64,000 bases of DNA from Adiantum capillus-veneris (taxonomy: Eukaryota; Streptophyta; Polypodiopsida; Polypodiales; Pteridaceae): the NCBI GenBank assembly GCA_014529385.2, contig CM043956.1, positions 88,159,221-88,223,220 on the forward strand, in the 5' to 3' direction. Below the pieces are notes generated by a model that saw nothing but the letters and a program-made list of their open reading frames with translations, did not search any database and was not told where the DNA came from. Both the position numbers and the translations under genes were made by a program. Positions 33,284-45,108 of this stretch are shown here, piece by piece. Position 1 is the first letter of the stretch; each line of letters opens with the position of its first letter.

Positions 33284-33763
33284 TTATGCAGTGAGAATTA
33301 CAAAAGGTTTTGGTAGCAAGTAGGATCTAAACTTTCTCACAGCAACCATGAGAGAAAGCATCATGAGTTCTGCCTCTGTGTACCCTCTCTCCAAAGCATT
33401 CATGACCCTACTAGCAAAGTAGATGGGTCGCATCCGGATACTACGGGGATCTTGTTGTAGAAAAACCGCACCGATTGTTTCTTTCCCAACACTAGAGCTA
33501 ACAAAGAATGTGTACTCCCAACAAGGAGGCATGAGTGTTGGTAGCTCTTACAGGATGACTTTAATGTTACAAAAGTACTCTTCAAGCTCATCAGACCATG
33601 CAAATTCTATTTGTTGTTTCAACTTTTGTAAAGGGTGAAGCAACTCCGAAGCAAAGTGAATGAAGCGTGACATATACTTCACCTTTTGAATGAATGAGAT
33701 GACCTCTTTGAGATTCTTGGGTGATGGGAGCTCAATAAGAGCCTTTGCCTTTGAAGGATCCAC
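33284..33763 (-). pseudogene. Connection/first RNase H region of element 2
   Basis: The fragment 33763-33548 (KALIELPSPKNLKEVISFIQKVKYMSRFI) is the connection subdomain. The fragment 33532-33284 (RPIYFASRVMNALERGYTEAEL) is the polymerase-linked RNase H, with its usual tail VVAVRKFRSYLL. Frame changes separate them from each other and from the reverse transcriptase. Confidence 0.7.
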
Positions 33764-33773
33764 CTCAATGCCT

Positions 33774-34478
33774 TTATAGGAAACAGATCACTTCATCCTC
33801 ACCTATGTGACACTTGTCGGGGTTGAGTTGACCTCCCATGTCGTAGAGCTTCTTAACACCTTCTTCTACCCTTTGTAGATGCAATGATTTTGAGCTATAA
33901 ATGCAGAAATCATCAATGAACACCCTAATTGACTTTCCACAGAATGCTTGAAATACCATGTTCATGAAACGTTGGAATGTTGCAGGAGCATTTGTCAGAC
34001 CAAATGGCATGACTCTAAAAGCATAACAACCCCAAGGAGTGATAAAGGTTGTTTTCAATTGATCCTCCAATGAAATTCCTATTTAAAAGTAACCTGAGTA
34101 GCCATCACACAAAGTGTACTTCTCATGACCAGCTACCTCATTTAGTATCTCATCCTGAAATGGGAGGGGAAAGTGATCTCTTTTTGTTTCCTCATTGAGT
34201 GGACGGTAATCCACACACACCCTCCACTTGCTGTTTTTCTTAGGACTGACAACAACGGGAGAAACCCAATCTGAATTCTCCACTCGATAAATGAAAACTG
34301 CTGCTAGAAGCTTTCTTACCTCCTTGAGTAAAGCCTGCTCCTTGATGACTCCTAGCCTTCGTAGCTTTTGAGCCTTAGGTGTGACCTTTGGCTTCAACTC
34401 AATCTTGTGTTGAACAACATCTACTCCACGCACATCGGTGTAATATTTAGCAAAAAGCCTAGGAAATTTCTTTAACAC
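33774..34478 (-). pseudogene. Reverse transcriptase of element 2
   Basis: Fingers: KWRVCVDYRPLNEETKRDHFPLP. Then CDGYSGYF, with a stop at about 34083. Next FITPWGCYAFRVMPFGLTNAPATFQRFMN and the catalytic FIDDFCIYS, all in gypsy order. FIDD in place of YVDD is common in gypsy elements. The in-frame stop and a shift at 33774 make it inactive. Confidence 0.8.
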
Positions 34479-34828
34479 ACCTTTGAACTCCTCTCTTTAA
34501 TTCTTTGTAAGTGTTGTAGACAACATACCTTCTAACATTCCTTCATCTTCCACTTTTTGGTTCTCTTGGGAACCTAACTCTTCCAAACCTGGGCAAGAGG
34601 TCTCTTGGCCCTGTTTGGCTTAAACCTTACCCCCATGACTTCAATGGAAGACTCCTCTTCAGTAATGCTACTGCTACTTTCTTCTTATGAAGTGCTATTG
34701 GTCCAGCCTTCCTCTCTCTCACTTTGTGATGATTATTCATCGAGATCCTCTTGGTATTGCTCCTTCATGTCAAAGACAACCTTCTTATGATTGTCATTCA
34801 TGCAAATTAGCTTTCCACTCTCCCAATC

Positions 34829-35716
34829 CTACAAAGCTCGCATTTTCATTAGCCATGGTTTTCCTAGGATAAATGGGTAACCATTTCCTTTGGTAGACAT
34901 GACATAGAAATCCACTGCCTTCTTAATGCCAAAGGCCTCCAAAAAAACATTTTTACAAATGCCGACGCACCTAGCCTTGCTATTGTTTGCCATCTTGACT
35001 TTAATTTCAGGTGTCTCATGGATGTGCATTCCTAGTCTTTGCATGAGTCCCTCTGTCATGATGCAAATTTGTGCACCCCCATCCACTAGACCTTTCCTAA
35101 CCAATCTTCCTTTGATGTAACAATCTAGCACATGTGTAATATCCTCATTCATTTTAGCTTGTGAAATTTTTACAACAGGCACACTCTCTTTTACCTTTCT
35201 CCTAGTGCTAACTGCCTTTGTTAAATCCCTCCTAACTTGTGAGCATACTGCAAGAAACTGAGGCCATGAAATATCAGGACCCTTACCTCTCATGTCTTCC
35301 AACAAGTTGTATGGAACCATACCATGTCCAAGAGGGAAGTCTTGGAGGTCGAGTCCTCTTAGCTTTCTTGGCTCCTTTGCCTTCTTGCCTTGTCCATGGT
35401 CATTCTGTGATGTGACTCCTTCTTTCTCTATACCTTTTCCTCGGACACACTTAATGCCATTTGCTTCCATGTCAAACTCATTTGAATTTGTCAGCTCTAC
35501 CACATGCACATTTGGATCTGGCAAGGGTGGAACTCCTTCTACCCCTTGTGGAGGTGGTCTTGTTCCATTTGGCCTTTGTAGAAGCCTTGGTTGTTGACCC
35601 ATTCCTTCACCTGCATTCATTACTAGGTAATTCAAGTTAGGTCTCCCTGGCTCTCCACGGGGCGAAGGACAATTATACATCCCATGTCCAGACTCTTCGC
35701 AATTCCAGCAGTGCAA
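34829..35716 (-). pseudogene. Zinc knuckle and protease of element 2
   Basis: An ORF of 295 codons with a CCHC knuckle at its start (CWNCEESGHGMYNC), a proline-rich linker, then VDGGAQICIM (protease active site in the D-G-G-A form) and FILGKPWLMKM (the C-terminal ILG motif). The spacer 34479-34828 towards the reverse transcriptase is acidic in parts and broken. Confidence 0.75.
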
Positions 35717-35746
35717 GACTCTCCTAGGTGGTGGCTCTCTCTCTTA

Positions 35747-36487
35747 TTACTTCTTTGCTTGTCCCTTTGGACCTACGGCTTGTGCAAGGTGAATAGATAG
35801 GCTACTTAAAGATTCATTTAACTTCTCGATTACTTCAACTGTTACCTCAGAAAGCTCCCTAGATGTCCATGCTTGTGACTTACCTTTGGGTCTAAGACCT
35901 TCTATTGGAACCTCTCCCCTTAGGCATTTGAGTTGACTATACTTCTTGGAAGCTCTAATTTTAGCTGCATCATACGTGGTAGGTGCATCCGCCTCCACCT
36001 TTACCTTAAGATCAGGAAAGAGTCCATCTATGAATCTCTCCTTCTTTAGAAATTCTGCACCATCACAAAGGTTAGCAACATTTCGTATCCATAGAGCCTA
36101 AAGACGTAGAAACTCTTGCTTGTACAAGTAGTAGTCATCTAAATCTTTTTTCTTATGAGAAACAATGTCTTGCCATAGTTTTTGAGTGTTTTGGGGATCA
36201 AAGAAGTATGTCTTGAAATGATTCAAAACTATTTTGTAATTACCCTTAACTTCTGTGTAATTACCCTTAACTTCCTCAGGCAAAGAGTCAAACCAAGTGA
36301 TAGCATCTTTCCTAAGGACCACCTCAAACATTTCTATGCGTTTTTTATCAATTACTATCCTCTTGATACGGCAAGACATCTTGAAATTTGCTAAAAATAG
36401 TTCTGCATCCTCTCTAGGCTCTCCAAAGAAAAGAGCATATCCGGACATTTGGCGTTGGCTTTCCATTATTATAAAATATTTCAACAC
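35747..36487 (-). pseudogene. Gag capsid of element 2
   Basis: From 36487: SGYALFFGEPREDAELFLANFKM and RKDAITWFDSLPEE (gag A-x-x-W-F motif). It contains a short in-frame duplication EVKGNYTEVKGNYK. A stop at about 36098 is followed, in another frame, by gag C-terminal sequence 35998-35747, rich in Ser/Leu. The zinc knuckle follows at 35716. Confidence 0.7.
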
Positions 36488-36521
36488 GAGTTACAATAAG
36501 AGATACAATAGAAACTTAGAA

Positions 36522-37413
36522 TCACTCACCTGCAAATGAAGAAGTAAGAAAGTACCACTCTAGGTTTTCTTCTTCAGCTATCCAAGCTTCAATGAGGTCT
36601 CGATTTGTTTGATGAAAACAAAAAGGTAGACTATTTATGAGCTGTATAAAGGGTTGAAATTCTTCAAAGCTAAGGCGATAAACAAAAATCTCTAGAAATT
36701 CATTTTTTGGATCTAGAAGAGCAACCACGTCCCAAGTGATGAATTGCACTTGCTCTACAATTCCCAACGCACAAGCGGTTTGTATAAAAACTAGATCTTC
36801 ATGCTCGTTGAAGGCTGTGAGAAAGTAGCAATTGACTAGGAGTTAGACATAGTTGGAATGAGGCAACCTTCTCACAATTTCATAAAGAACATCCTCATCA
36901 AGTACAATCAAGCTTGCAAGATTTAAAGAGTCCACTTGTGCTACGAAATTTCTGGACAAAAATCCTTAGGATTATGGTTAAATCATTCATAAGCATCAAG
37001 AGATTTACAATGTCTCTATGAACAAAGTGTCATAGAAAGTAGAGAAGGATGAAAATTTATACAAATTTGCAATCTTCTCTATGCTCTCTTTATTAAGACA
37101 AGCCCTAAGTAGCTCCCTATCTCCTTTGTTGAAAGTGAAAGGAAGACTATTAATAAGACGCAAATGAGGGAAAAATTCACCAAATGTGAGTCTATGAAGC
37201 ATGAACTCTGGCTGCAAGTTTCCTGAAGAGTCTTCCTCAATGGTGAAATGCACTCGCCAAACACCAAACTTCACTCTATTTACCAATCTTAGGGCACACA
37301 CTATTTGGATGAATGTGCGGTCTTCCTTATTTCCCAACAGTAAGAGGAAAATGGAATCCACATGCAGGACCTTTCGTCTTAACTTCAGCACCCTCTTGTT
37401 ATGAGGGAGACGC
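36522..37413 (-). pseudogene. Leader ORF of element 2: duplicated unknown domain
   Basis: Two related segments precede gag. The upstream copy (about 37410-37005) has FMLHRLTFGEFFPHLRLINS, then LPFTFNKGDRELLRACL. The downstream copy (about 36960-36522) has YRLSFEEFQPFIQLINS, then LPFCFHQTNRDLIEAWI. The shared pattern is R-L-(T/S)-F-x-E-F-x-P-x-(L/I)-x-LINSLPF. I do not recognise the domain. The ORF begins beyond the element 1 insertion, with its N-terminal part at 46609-46680. Neighbouring small-domain repeats lie at 46770-47220. Confidence 0.5.
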
Positions 37414-37528
37414 TGACGAAGGCAATTTGGAATGGCGGCCTCTACACCAAAAAAAACTCCATTGCGCCACAAGGGAAATGAGATGAGGGCACCACCTAGT
37501 CTTGGAAGCGTGGACTAGGACCGCTACA

Positions 37529-37585
<57 letters not shown>

Positions 37586-38880
37586 ATCACTATGAATGAA
37601 GCATTAACCTTAGTGTGTGTACAAGGAATGGATAACTTCAAGCACTCCCAACACAAATAGCATGTAGATTACTAAACAACAACTGAAGAATTAGCCAAAA
37701 TCACATCAAGCACTCTCACACACACATAAAAGATCTCTCTTAATTAACATAAGTAAGAGGAGGGGAGGTTACTAGCATAAAACAATTTGCACTCTAGAAT
37801 GTGCAAGAATAGAGTGAATGAATGAGCTTTATGGGCTCATGATGAGTGATACAAAGACTCAATGGGGCTGAGGGAGACTTGAAATTACAAAGGGGGGGGG
37901 AATCTTTATATAGGAAAGAGAGTGATTAGGAGTGAGATAAAGATCCAAGTGCAATTTGTACAAATGAAGCTTGATTAGGGACATTCAACCAATGAAGAAG
38001 CTCCTTCCAGGTGATTTGTTGACCAATTTGCAACTAATTGGCTCCATCATCACTTGTGTTGTCTTCACTCCTTCCTCCATAGCTGGAGTCCAAGAGCGTC
38101 CTTATTTTAAAATGTAAAGAATCTACATAAAATCAATACATATCTAGTAATAATAGAAAGGGGTTGAATGAGAACTTATGAATTACAACAAGATTAAGCA
38201 TGATTTGAGAGGTGATTAGAAGAGGAATTTGTGATGGTTTTTTGAGCTTGAGAGAGAGGAGAAGGGAGGGGAGGGTGAGAAGACTAATGGATTATTTTAG
38301 AGAAGGACTCAATGTGGAAAAGGAAGGGTGCGTGTGTAAAGGTAGAGGGGGTGGTCTCCACCACAAGTGAAAAAACCGGCGTCCGCCATTTTGGCCATAT
38401 CTCCTAGAACGTAGATGCAAAAATTATAAAAAAAATATGGTCGGAATCTACAGCTCATCTGCTACAACTTTGATGAGACAACTTTTCTTGGATCGGAGTG
38501 GAAGTATTTTTTAAAAATCCAACAAAATCATGTGTTTGTTTCCTTCCTTTACCAAGTCTTCCACCTGGGTCCCATCTGTTTGAATCATCATATGGCTCCA
38601 AAGCCATGATGTTATGAGCCACTCATGACCCTTGAATCATGGGTGCATGGCTCCACAACCACATCATATCTTTTCTTTTCACATTTACATATTTTCCCTT
38701 CCCTTTACCACTAGGTTCTCCCTTTCACCTCAGGTTAACTAGTCAAGGAAAAATTCCCATCAAATCATTTTTTGAATTTTTCCAAGAGGTTGTTCTCACT
38801 CTTCCTTTTATTGTAAACCTCTAGAAGCAAGGAAAACCAACAAAATATAGTAAACAAAAATTTGTGATAGGCTCGGATCA
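37414..38880 (-). mobile_element. 3' LTR of element 1
   Basis: About 1,467 bp, TG...CA ends, (GA)n at 37532-37583. It is adjacent to the polypurine run TTTGGGGGGGCTA (minus strand) at 38881-38893. It matches 45109-46608 with scattered substitutions and a shorter GA tract. Confidence 0.85.
37532..37583. repeat. (GA)n microsatellite in 3' LTR of element 1
   Basis: About 52 bases of GA. The allele in the 5' LTR (45243-45310) is about 68 bases, so the tract changed length after insertion. Confidence 0.95.
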
Positions 38881-38921
38881 TAGCCCCCCCAAACCAGGCT
38901 AGGGGTATTCATGCCTCTAGC

Positions 38922-41060
38922 CTACTTTCTTTGATCTTGGGCTGACCTTATCCTGATGTGATAAGGCTTTAGACGCCTTCCATTTATCCTAGTCTTGTGC
39001 ACTTTACCATCAATGTATTGAAGTCTGTAAGAGCCATTTTTGAACTTTTTGGTGACCAAGAACGGGCCTTCCCATCGAAAAAGAAACTTTCGATCCTTAC
39101 GAGTGTCGAAGCGATTGTCATATCGAAGCACCAGAGATCCCTTTTTGATGTCTTTGGATGCTATATTTTTGTTGAACTTTTCTCTGCGCTTCTCTGCTTC
39201 TTGAGAATAGTGGTTGATGGCTTCTTCAAGATCCAATTGTTGCCTCTCTAGATCCATGATCCTTTGATGTACTTTCTCCTTTTGAGAGCCTACCTGGCTA
39301 CCCAATATTCGAAGACTTGTTAACTTCACTTCAATGGGCAAAAGCGCCTCCTTTCCATAAACCAAATGAAAGGGTGTGTACCCTAATGTGGTTTTGAAGG
39401 AGGTTCTATAGGCCCATAGAGATCCATTCAGGTGTTTGTCCCAATCTTGGTGCCTGGCATGTACCTGTTTGGTGAGAATTTTGCAAATGATTCCATTTAC
39501 CTTTTCCACCAAGCCATTGCATTGAGGGTAGTAAGGAGTAGAGTGTTGATGCTGAATATTTAGCTTCTGCATGAGTTCTCCTACCAAGTCTGCTCTAAAC
39601 CCTGGTCCTCTATCAGATAGTATTTCAAGAGGGGTGCCAAACCGGCAACAGATGTGGTCAAAGATGAACTGAATCACATCCTTAGCAGTAACTCTATTGG
39701 TCGGCATAGCCTCAGCCCATCTAGTCATGTAGTCTACTCTCATGATGATGTACTCTTTACCTGACTGAGTGTGTGGTAGAGGCCCTATGGCATCAATTCC
39801 CCACTTCTCAAAGGGCCCATATAACTTTATTGGGTTCTGAGGTTCAGCTATGAGCTGACGTGGTCCTGCTTTCTGACATTCATCACATGTTTGACACCAG
39901 TATTTGACATCACGATGAAAACTTGGCCAAGTAAACCCAACTTGTAGAACCTTTCTACTAGTGATGTCGTGTGCAAAGTGTCCTCCGCACATATCATCGT
40001 GACAAGCTCTTAAAATATCTTCAATTTCACTCTTCAAAGGCACTCTCCTAAGCACACCATCCTTACAAAGACAATACGAGTTATCGTTTACTATGCGATA
40101 CTTGGTAGCCTTCCTAGCTAGCCATCGCCTTTCCCCTTCATTCAAGTGTTTAGGAGCCTCTCCTTGCTCTAGAATGTGCATAATATCTTCTAAGTCCTCC
40201 TTGCCTTGCTGAAGTGGAATTTTGATGGCCACTGCTCCCAGTATTGAATCATTTAACTTCGATGATGCTAGGTGGTCTGCATCCTTGTTCTGGTCTCTTG
40301 GCACATGATGTACTTGTGCCTCCATAGATCTCCTCATAAGAGATTTGGCTTCTCTCATTTTAGTAGAGAGACTGGCATTTTTGTAAGCCCATGTACCTTG
40401 CATTTGCCTTACCAAAATCATGGAGTCACCAAAAGCATTTAATCTCTCAATTGAATTATCAAGGCACCAACAAAGGCCATGAATTAGAGCTTGATATTCT
40501 GCTTCATTGTTGGAGTGGACATCTTCTAGAGTGATCCCTTCACCATGGATCCTCTCTCCCAATGGAGATAAGACCACAATGCCTACAACTGCCTTATCCT
40601 TGGTTCTCTTGTATGCTCCATCAAAGTAGAGGCTATAAGCATTGACCAGAGCCTCTAGAGCTGGAGGTGGTGGAAGTTCCTTTCTCTTCAAATGGAATTT
40701 TTTTTCATAGCACTTGTTTGTGAAAATGTCGGCTAAGCATGTTTGAGTTGTTCTTTCAACCCGTATTGTATAATCAAACTCTTGAAGTTGCACCACCCAC
40801 TTTGCTATTTTGTCAGAGATTTCCATATGTTGTAGTGCATAGGGAAACATATGCTCCACAGTGATAATTACAAACCTCTTCGGTAGCAAGTATGGCCGAA
40901 ATTTGGTTACCGCAAACATGAGAGCTAACACTAGCTGTTCCATCAGGGTGTAGGCCTTCTCTGTGTTTTCCATGAGGCGGCTAGCAAAATACACAGGCCT
41001 CATAAAGGATGTTTTTGGATCTTTTTGTAGGAGGGCAACACCAATGGACTCTTCTCCCAC
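38922..41060 (-). CDS. RNase H / RNase H / integrase polyprotein part, element 1
   Basis: The longest ORF of the window, 712 codons without stops. Residues 1-100: polymerase-linked RNase H tail (RPVYFASRLM). Residues 140-270: the second, Tat-type RNase H with FDGA (Asp147), NNEAEY, GDSMILV (Asp212) and DADHLA. Residues 350-395: integrase zinc finger H353, H361, C389, C392. Residues 420-520: DDE core with GIDAIG (Asp423), SDRGPGF (Asp483) and LVEKVNG (Glu519). The C-terminus holds FRWEGPFLV and a basic tail. All visible catalytic residues are present. The true N-terminus is upstream: a one-base shift in an A8 run near 41128 separates it from the reverse transcriptase. Confidence 0.85.
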   Translation of the reverse strand: MGEESIGVALLQKDPKTSFMRPVYFASRLMENTEKAYTLMEQLVLALMFAVTKFRPYLLPKRFVIITVEHMFPYALQHMEISDKIAKWVVQLQEFDYTIRVERTTQTCLADIFTNKCYEKKFHLKRKELPPPPALEALVNAYSLYFDGAYKRTKDKAVVGIVVLSPLGERIHGEGITLEDVHSNNEAEYQALIHGLCWCLDNSIERLNAFGDSMILVRQMQGTWAYKNASLSTKMREAKSLMRRSMEAQVHHVPRDQNKDADHLASSKLNDSILGAVAIKIPLQQGKEDLEDIMHILEQGEAPKHLNEGERRWLARKATKYRIVNDNSYCLCKDGVLRRVPLKSEIEDILRACHDDMCGGHFAHDITSRKVLQVGFTWPSFHRDVKYWCQTCDECQKAGPRQLIAEPQNPIKLYGPFEKWGIDAIGPLPHTQSGKEYIIMRVDYMTRWAEAMPTNRVTAKDVIQFIFDHICCRFGTPLEILSDRGPGFRADLVGELMQKLNIQHQHSTPYYPQCNGLVEKVNGIICKILTKQVHARHQDWDKHLNGSLWAYRTSFKTTLGYTPFHLVYGKEALLPIEVKLTSLRILGSQVGSQKEKVHQRIMDLERQQLDLEEAINHYSQEAEKRREKFNKNIASKDIKKGSLVLRYDNRFDTRKDRKFLFRWEGPFLVTKKFKNGSYRLQYIDGKVHKTRINGRRLKPYHIRIRSAQDQRK

Positions 41061-41061
41061 A

Positions 41062-42414
41062 CTAGGGTTTACAAAGAATGTTTCTTCCCAACAAGGTTGG
41101 AGGATTACAGGGAGTGACGCACATTTTTTTTATCTCTCTAAAATGCCGATCACTTTCTTCACTCCAAACAAGCGTCTCTTGACGAGTCAGATGTTGTAGA
41201 GGAAATATCACTTGGGAGAGTAAGTGTAAGAATCTACTCAAATATCTTAGCTTTTGCAAGAAAGAGATTAATTTTTTGATGGAAGTTGGGGAAGGTAGAT
41301 TTAGCAATGTTTCTATCTTTTCAGGATCTACCTCGATTCCATCAATGGACACTACATGCCCCAATAGTGTAACCTTGCTTTCCCCAATGTGACATTTGTC
41401 CTTGTTTAGTTGTCCACCCAGCTTAGCTAAATGAGTAAATCCTTCATCAATCTTGCCGAGATGCATACTTTTGGAGATGTAAATACAAAAGTCATCTATG
41501 AAAACCCTTATGGACTTACCAAATTAAGGTTGCAAGACCATGTTCATGAATCGTTGAAAGGTGGTTGGAGCGTTGGTGAGACCAAAAGGCATGACTCGAA
41601 ATGCAAAACAACCCCATGGTGTGATGAAAGTAGTCTTTTTCTGGTCCTCCTCTGCAATGCGTATTTGAAAGTAGCCGGAGTAGCCATCACACACTGTGTA
41701 TCGCTCATGGACTGCTACTTCATTTAGAATCTCATCTTGAAATGGGAGAGGGAAGTGGTCCCTCTTTGTTGCAGCATTTAGTTGCTTGTAATCCACGCAC
41801 ACTCGCCATTTACCATTCTTCTTTGGCCCCACCACTACTAGGGAGACCCATTCTGAATCTTCTAGTGGGTATATGAATCCTGCTTCTAAGAGTCTCTTCA
41901 CCTCGGACAACAGTGCATTTTGTTGCACAACTCCTAATCTTCTTAGTTTTTGTACTACTCGCTTGCTCCCTTCTTTTAGATGGATGTGATGCTTCACTAC
42001 AGTGACACCAGTAATGTGAGTCTAATCAGAAATAAACAATGATGCATGCTTCTTGAGAACATTTACATAACCCTCCTTTTCTTCTTCCTTTATATCCTTG
42101 GATAACATCTTCTCTAGGCTGGCATCCCACACATTATCCATTTGGATCCTTGGGTTGTCTTCTGATGAGGTAGTTTCCTTTATGGTGACGCCCATGACTT
42201 CGAGAGTGCTATCTCTCTCTTCACTTGAACTCTCTTCCTCGTCCATGGATGAGGAGCATCCACTTGAGCTCCACTCATCAGCTGACGTCTCTAGTTCAAG
42301 GTTCTCTTGTCGCCCATTCTTCAAGTTATAAACCACTTTCCGACTATGGCCACCCATGCGAGGCCTCAACTCCAAGTCTCCTGTTGCCCAATCTTGCCTA
42401 GCTCCTATACCCAT
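41062..42414 (-). pseudogene. Reverse transcriptase of element 1
   Basis: One frame from 42414 to 41062 with two stops (42022 and 41524, TAG and TAA). The N-terminal acidic spacer (SSSMDEEESSSEERDS) precedes the polymerase: KWRVCVDYKQLNAATKRDHF, CDGYSGYFQIRI, FRVMPFGLTNAPTTFQRFMN, then FIDDFCIY and the connection region GHVVSIDGIEVDPEKIETL. The catalytic Asp pair is intact. The stop at 41524 lies just before it, at QP*FGKSI. Confidence 0.8.
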
Positions 42415-42608
42415 GAGCCAAGGTTGTCCTAAAATAAGGGGGTATCCTTATCCCTTTACTGGCATCACATAAGCATCAACCTCTGTAGTGATTCCAAAAA
42501 CAGAAACTCTCAAAGCTTTCACTACACCCACACAAGTGACAGAGACATTATTGGCCATTTTTGCCCTAAAGTTTGATGATTACATTACCTCTAAACCCAA
42601 TTGATGCA

Positions 42609-42887
42609 TTAGATTTCTGTCATGACACAAACCTCTGCTCCACTGTCAATGTAAGTTTTTGGAATCCGTTGTCCCTTGATTTGAGCCTCCACGAAAGGCA
42701 CTATATCCTTGAAACCATATGCTTTGATTACACTTACTAGCTTACTTCGCTTTGTCCTCATGCTCACCATTTTTGACCATTGTCGTCGCAGCTTTGGGGA
42801 GATATGAAGTAGTTGTGGCCAAGTAATCTTTGGTCCTTGAGAACTCACATCAGTTGTCAAGTCATAAGGTTGTGTCCGAGATCCCAT
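42609..42887 (-). pseudogene. Protease of element 1
   Basis: YIDSGAEVCVMTE carries the canonical D-S-G-A active site of retropepsins, preceded by PKITWPQLLHISPKLRRQW, a segment also seen before the protease of element 2. The frame breaks after 42609, and the rest of the fold (to about 42440) is readable only in another frame. Confidence 0.7.
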
Positions 42888-44103
42888 AGGGAAATCAGAG
42901 ATGTCAATTTGAGAACTTGTACGGGTCTTTCTCTTCTTGGCTTCATATTTAGTTTCCCGAGATGTACTTGCTTCATTGCTTGCATCCTTGCTTGTTTCTT
43001 TACATATTGGACACGCACACGCTTGATAGGCATTGTAGCCACTTCATCTATCTTCATCTTCCCTTTAGCTATTTCTTCCTGGTTGCTTCTGCCCTTGAAA
43101 ACCTCCTCCATCCTTATGATGCTCACATTTGGTTGAGTAGCAGGGGCTTGAGATTGATCACGAGGTGGCTGCAAAATTTGAGGTTGCGGTTGCTCTTGTG
43201 CTTGAGCTCTAGCACGGGGAGGACTTACTTGTTGTCAAGGACCTCTGATAGGGTAGTCATATCTTCTGGGATGAGGGAAATTATACATGCCGTGGCCATT
43301 TTTCCCACAATTGTAACACAACATTTCCCTTGCTTGACGTCTCATTGGTGGCCGATTCCCACCATTCCCCTCAATAGGCCTTCTTGCACCCTGCACAAGA
43401 TTTACTCTCAAACCCTCTAGCTGGTTTGTGAGATTGTTTATTTGTTGGAGCATATCTTCTTGTTGACCTCTATTGAGGTCTGGTGCATTAGGCACATTTG
43501 GAGGTACGTGAGAAGCTTCCATAGTTGTGATATTGCCTCCCAAAGCTAGCTGGCTAGCTTGGGCTTGATAGAGAATCTTTCGATTCTTTTTCCTAGAAAT
43601 TCTTAAGGCATCTTCAAAAGTATTTGGAAATTTGCTCTTTACCTTCTCCCTTAGCAAGGGATACAAACCTGAGATAAATCGATCCTTTTGGAGGCAATTG
43701 GGAGCTTGCTCACTAGGGTTTAGTGAGTCTGACCATTGCTCCCAAAGTTTCAGAAAACCTTCCTCATAGGTTGCATACCCATGAGGGTCAACTTGATGAG
43801 GGGCCAGAAGCCGTTGCCATAGTTCTTCTACTGAATTGGCTCATTAAAATATTTGTAGGAAAGCGCCTTCAATCCCTCCCAATCAGCTCTTTCGGTTGGA
43901 TCTAGTGCCTGGAACCATACCCTAGCTTCTTCTTTGAGCACCAAAGGAAAATCTCTCAATTTCAATGCTTCGTCATCCCTCCCAGAGACAAGGAAAGCCA
44001 TCTCCAAGTTATCCAAAGAATCCCTAGCATTTTCCCCACTATGCCCAAAAAAATTAGAGAAAGCCATCATAAAATGGGTTGCCTTCCTCTCAATACAGCA
44101 CAA
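42857..44103 (-). pseudogene. Gag of element 1
   Basis: Capsid from 44103 (MAFSNFFGHSGENARDSLDNLEMAF and KEEARVWFQALDP, the A-x-x-W-F motif). A frame change at about 43830 leads into SEQAPNCLQKDRFISGLYPLL. The nucleocapsid part 43666-43235 ends in CYNCGKNGHGMYNF, a CCHC knuckle with the last Cys replaced by Phe. A Gln/Pro-rich tail follows at 43174-42857. It resembles element 2 gag, consistent with one lineage. Confidence 0.7.
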
Positions 44104-45058
44104 AGATGAAAACTTCTAGGCCCAAATCATATCTTATTAAGGGTAGAATAAATGGATTGATAGATGCATTAATCTCAGCTAGACGATGAGGGCCTAGTAA
44201 GTTCCTTATGATGTTTTGGAACCTAATCTTTGTGCTAGCTATTATATGCACAGTTTGTCTAGCAAGAGGTTGGAAAGGTCCATATAAATCCCTATGATTC
44301 ATGGAGTATGCTTAAAGCAAGATGAAGATGTGAACATCAAAAGATACATTATACTCCAAAATAGGAAATATTATAGGGTCAGGGGACAACAATATCTCTC
44401 TCAACCTCTCAGCTCCAAAATAGAAGACCAATCTTTGTTGGAAAAAAATCTTTCTATCAATGCGCACATTCACCCTAATATTCTGAACTGATTGAAAGTT
44501 GTAGAAAATGGGATTATTCATTGGTGCATTAAATACAAACTTCCATGAAGCACTTTATTGAAGTTCAGCTCTCTTGGATCCCACCATTTGAGAGATGCGA
44601 AGAATTTGCTCACGAGTGATTAGCCTAGCTTTGGTGTGACCATCTTCAGCTTTGTAGAGTTCATAGGGTTCAATGGCTACCCTCTCAACCACCTTGAGCC
44701 TTCTTGCTAGTAGTAGTTGGAGTGCATCACCATATGTAGCCTCTTGCCAATACCGCACCCCATTGATGTGTAGCTCCCCCTCCAAAAACTTGTTAATACC
44801 CGAGTTTGAGAGTGCTTTCACCACCTGAAGTCGAGGCTTCAAAGGAAGTGTCTTCACACTAGCCACGAAGCACTCAACACAATGCTTTGACCTAGGGACT
44901 TGATGACTACAAGATTTTCCTTGAAGCAAAGAAGGGTGTATGTAGTTAACTCTCTTTACCCGCATACGTGCCGTTTGTCGATAAAGACGCTTCTTTTCTC
45001 GAGCTTCTTGGGGAGACCATAGTGGAAGTCTCGGAGAATTTGATGGACCTTCCTTCAT
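44090..45058 (-). pseudogene. Leader ORF region of element 1: unknown protein with repeated domains
   Basis: Between primer site and gag, one frame runs 45058-44090 with two TAA stops (44555 and 44312). Part a (167 codons) is basic at its N-terminus (KKRLYRQTARMRVKRVNY) and carries GINKFLEGELHINGVRYWQ. Part b (44521-44312) has RLREILLSPDPIIFP and ends DVHIFILL. Part c (44302-44090) starts MNHRDLYGPF, has AEINASINPFILPLIRY and ends EVFIFVLY. Parts b and c look like two copies of one roughly 65-residue unit. Element 2 encodes matching units in the opposite order. I do not recognise the family; an accessory protein or a gag matrix extension is possible. Confidence 0.5.
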
Positions 45059-45084
45059 AGGATTGACAGAGCGCTGCTTGAGAA

Positions 45085-45104
45085 CTCCTCAGTGGGGCCA
45101 CCAA
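45085..45104 (-). other. Primer-binding site of element 1
   Basis: TTGGTGGCCCCACTGAGGAG on the minus strand, four bases inside the 5' LTR. Close relatives occur in element 2 (47277-47296) and element 4 (59712-59731). I do not recognise the complementary tRNA. Confidence 0.5.
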
Positions 45105-45108
45105 TATA

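Noticed and set aside
33774-34070. FIDD in place of YVDD as an unusual polymerase
   Set aside because: F/Y-x-DD variants are common in Ty3/gypsy reverse transcriptases; both minus-strand elements share it.
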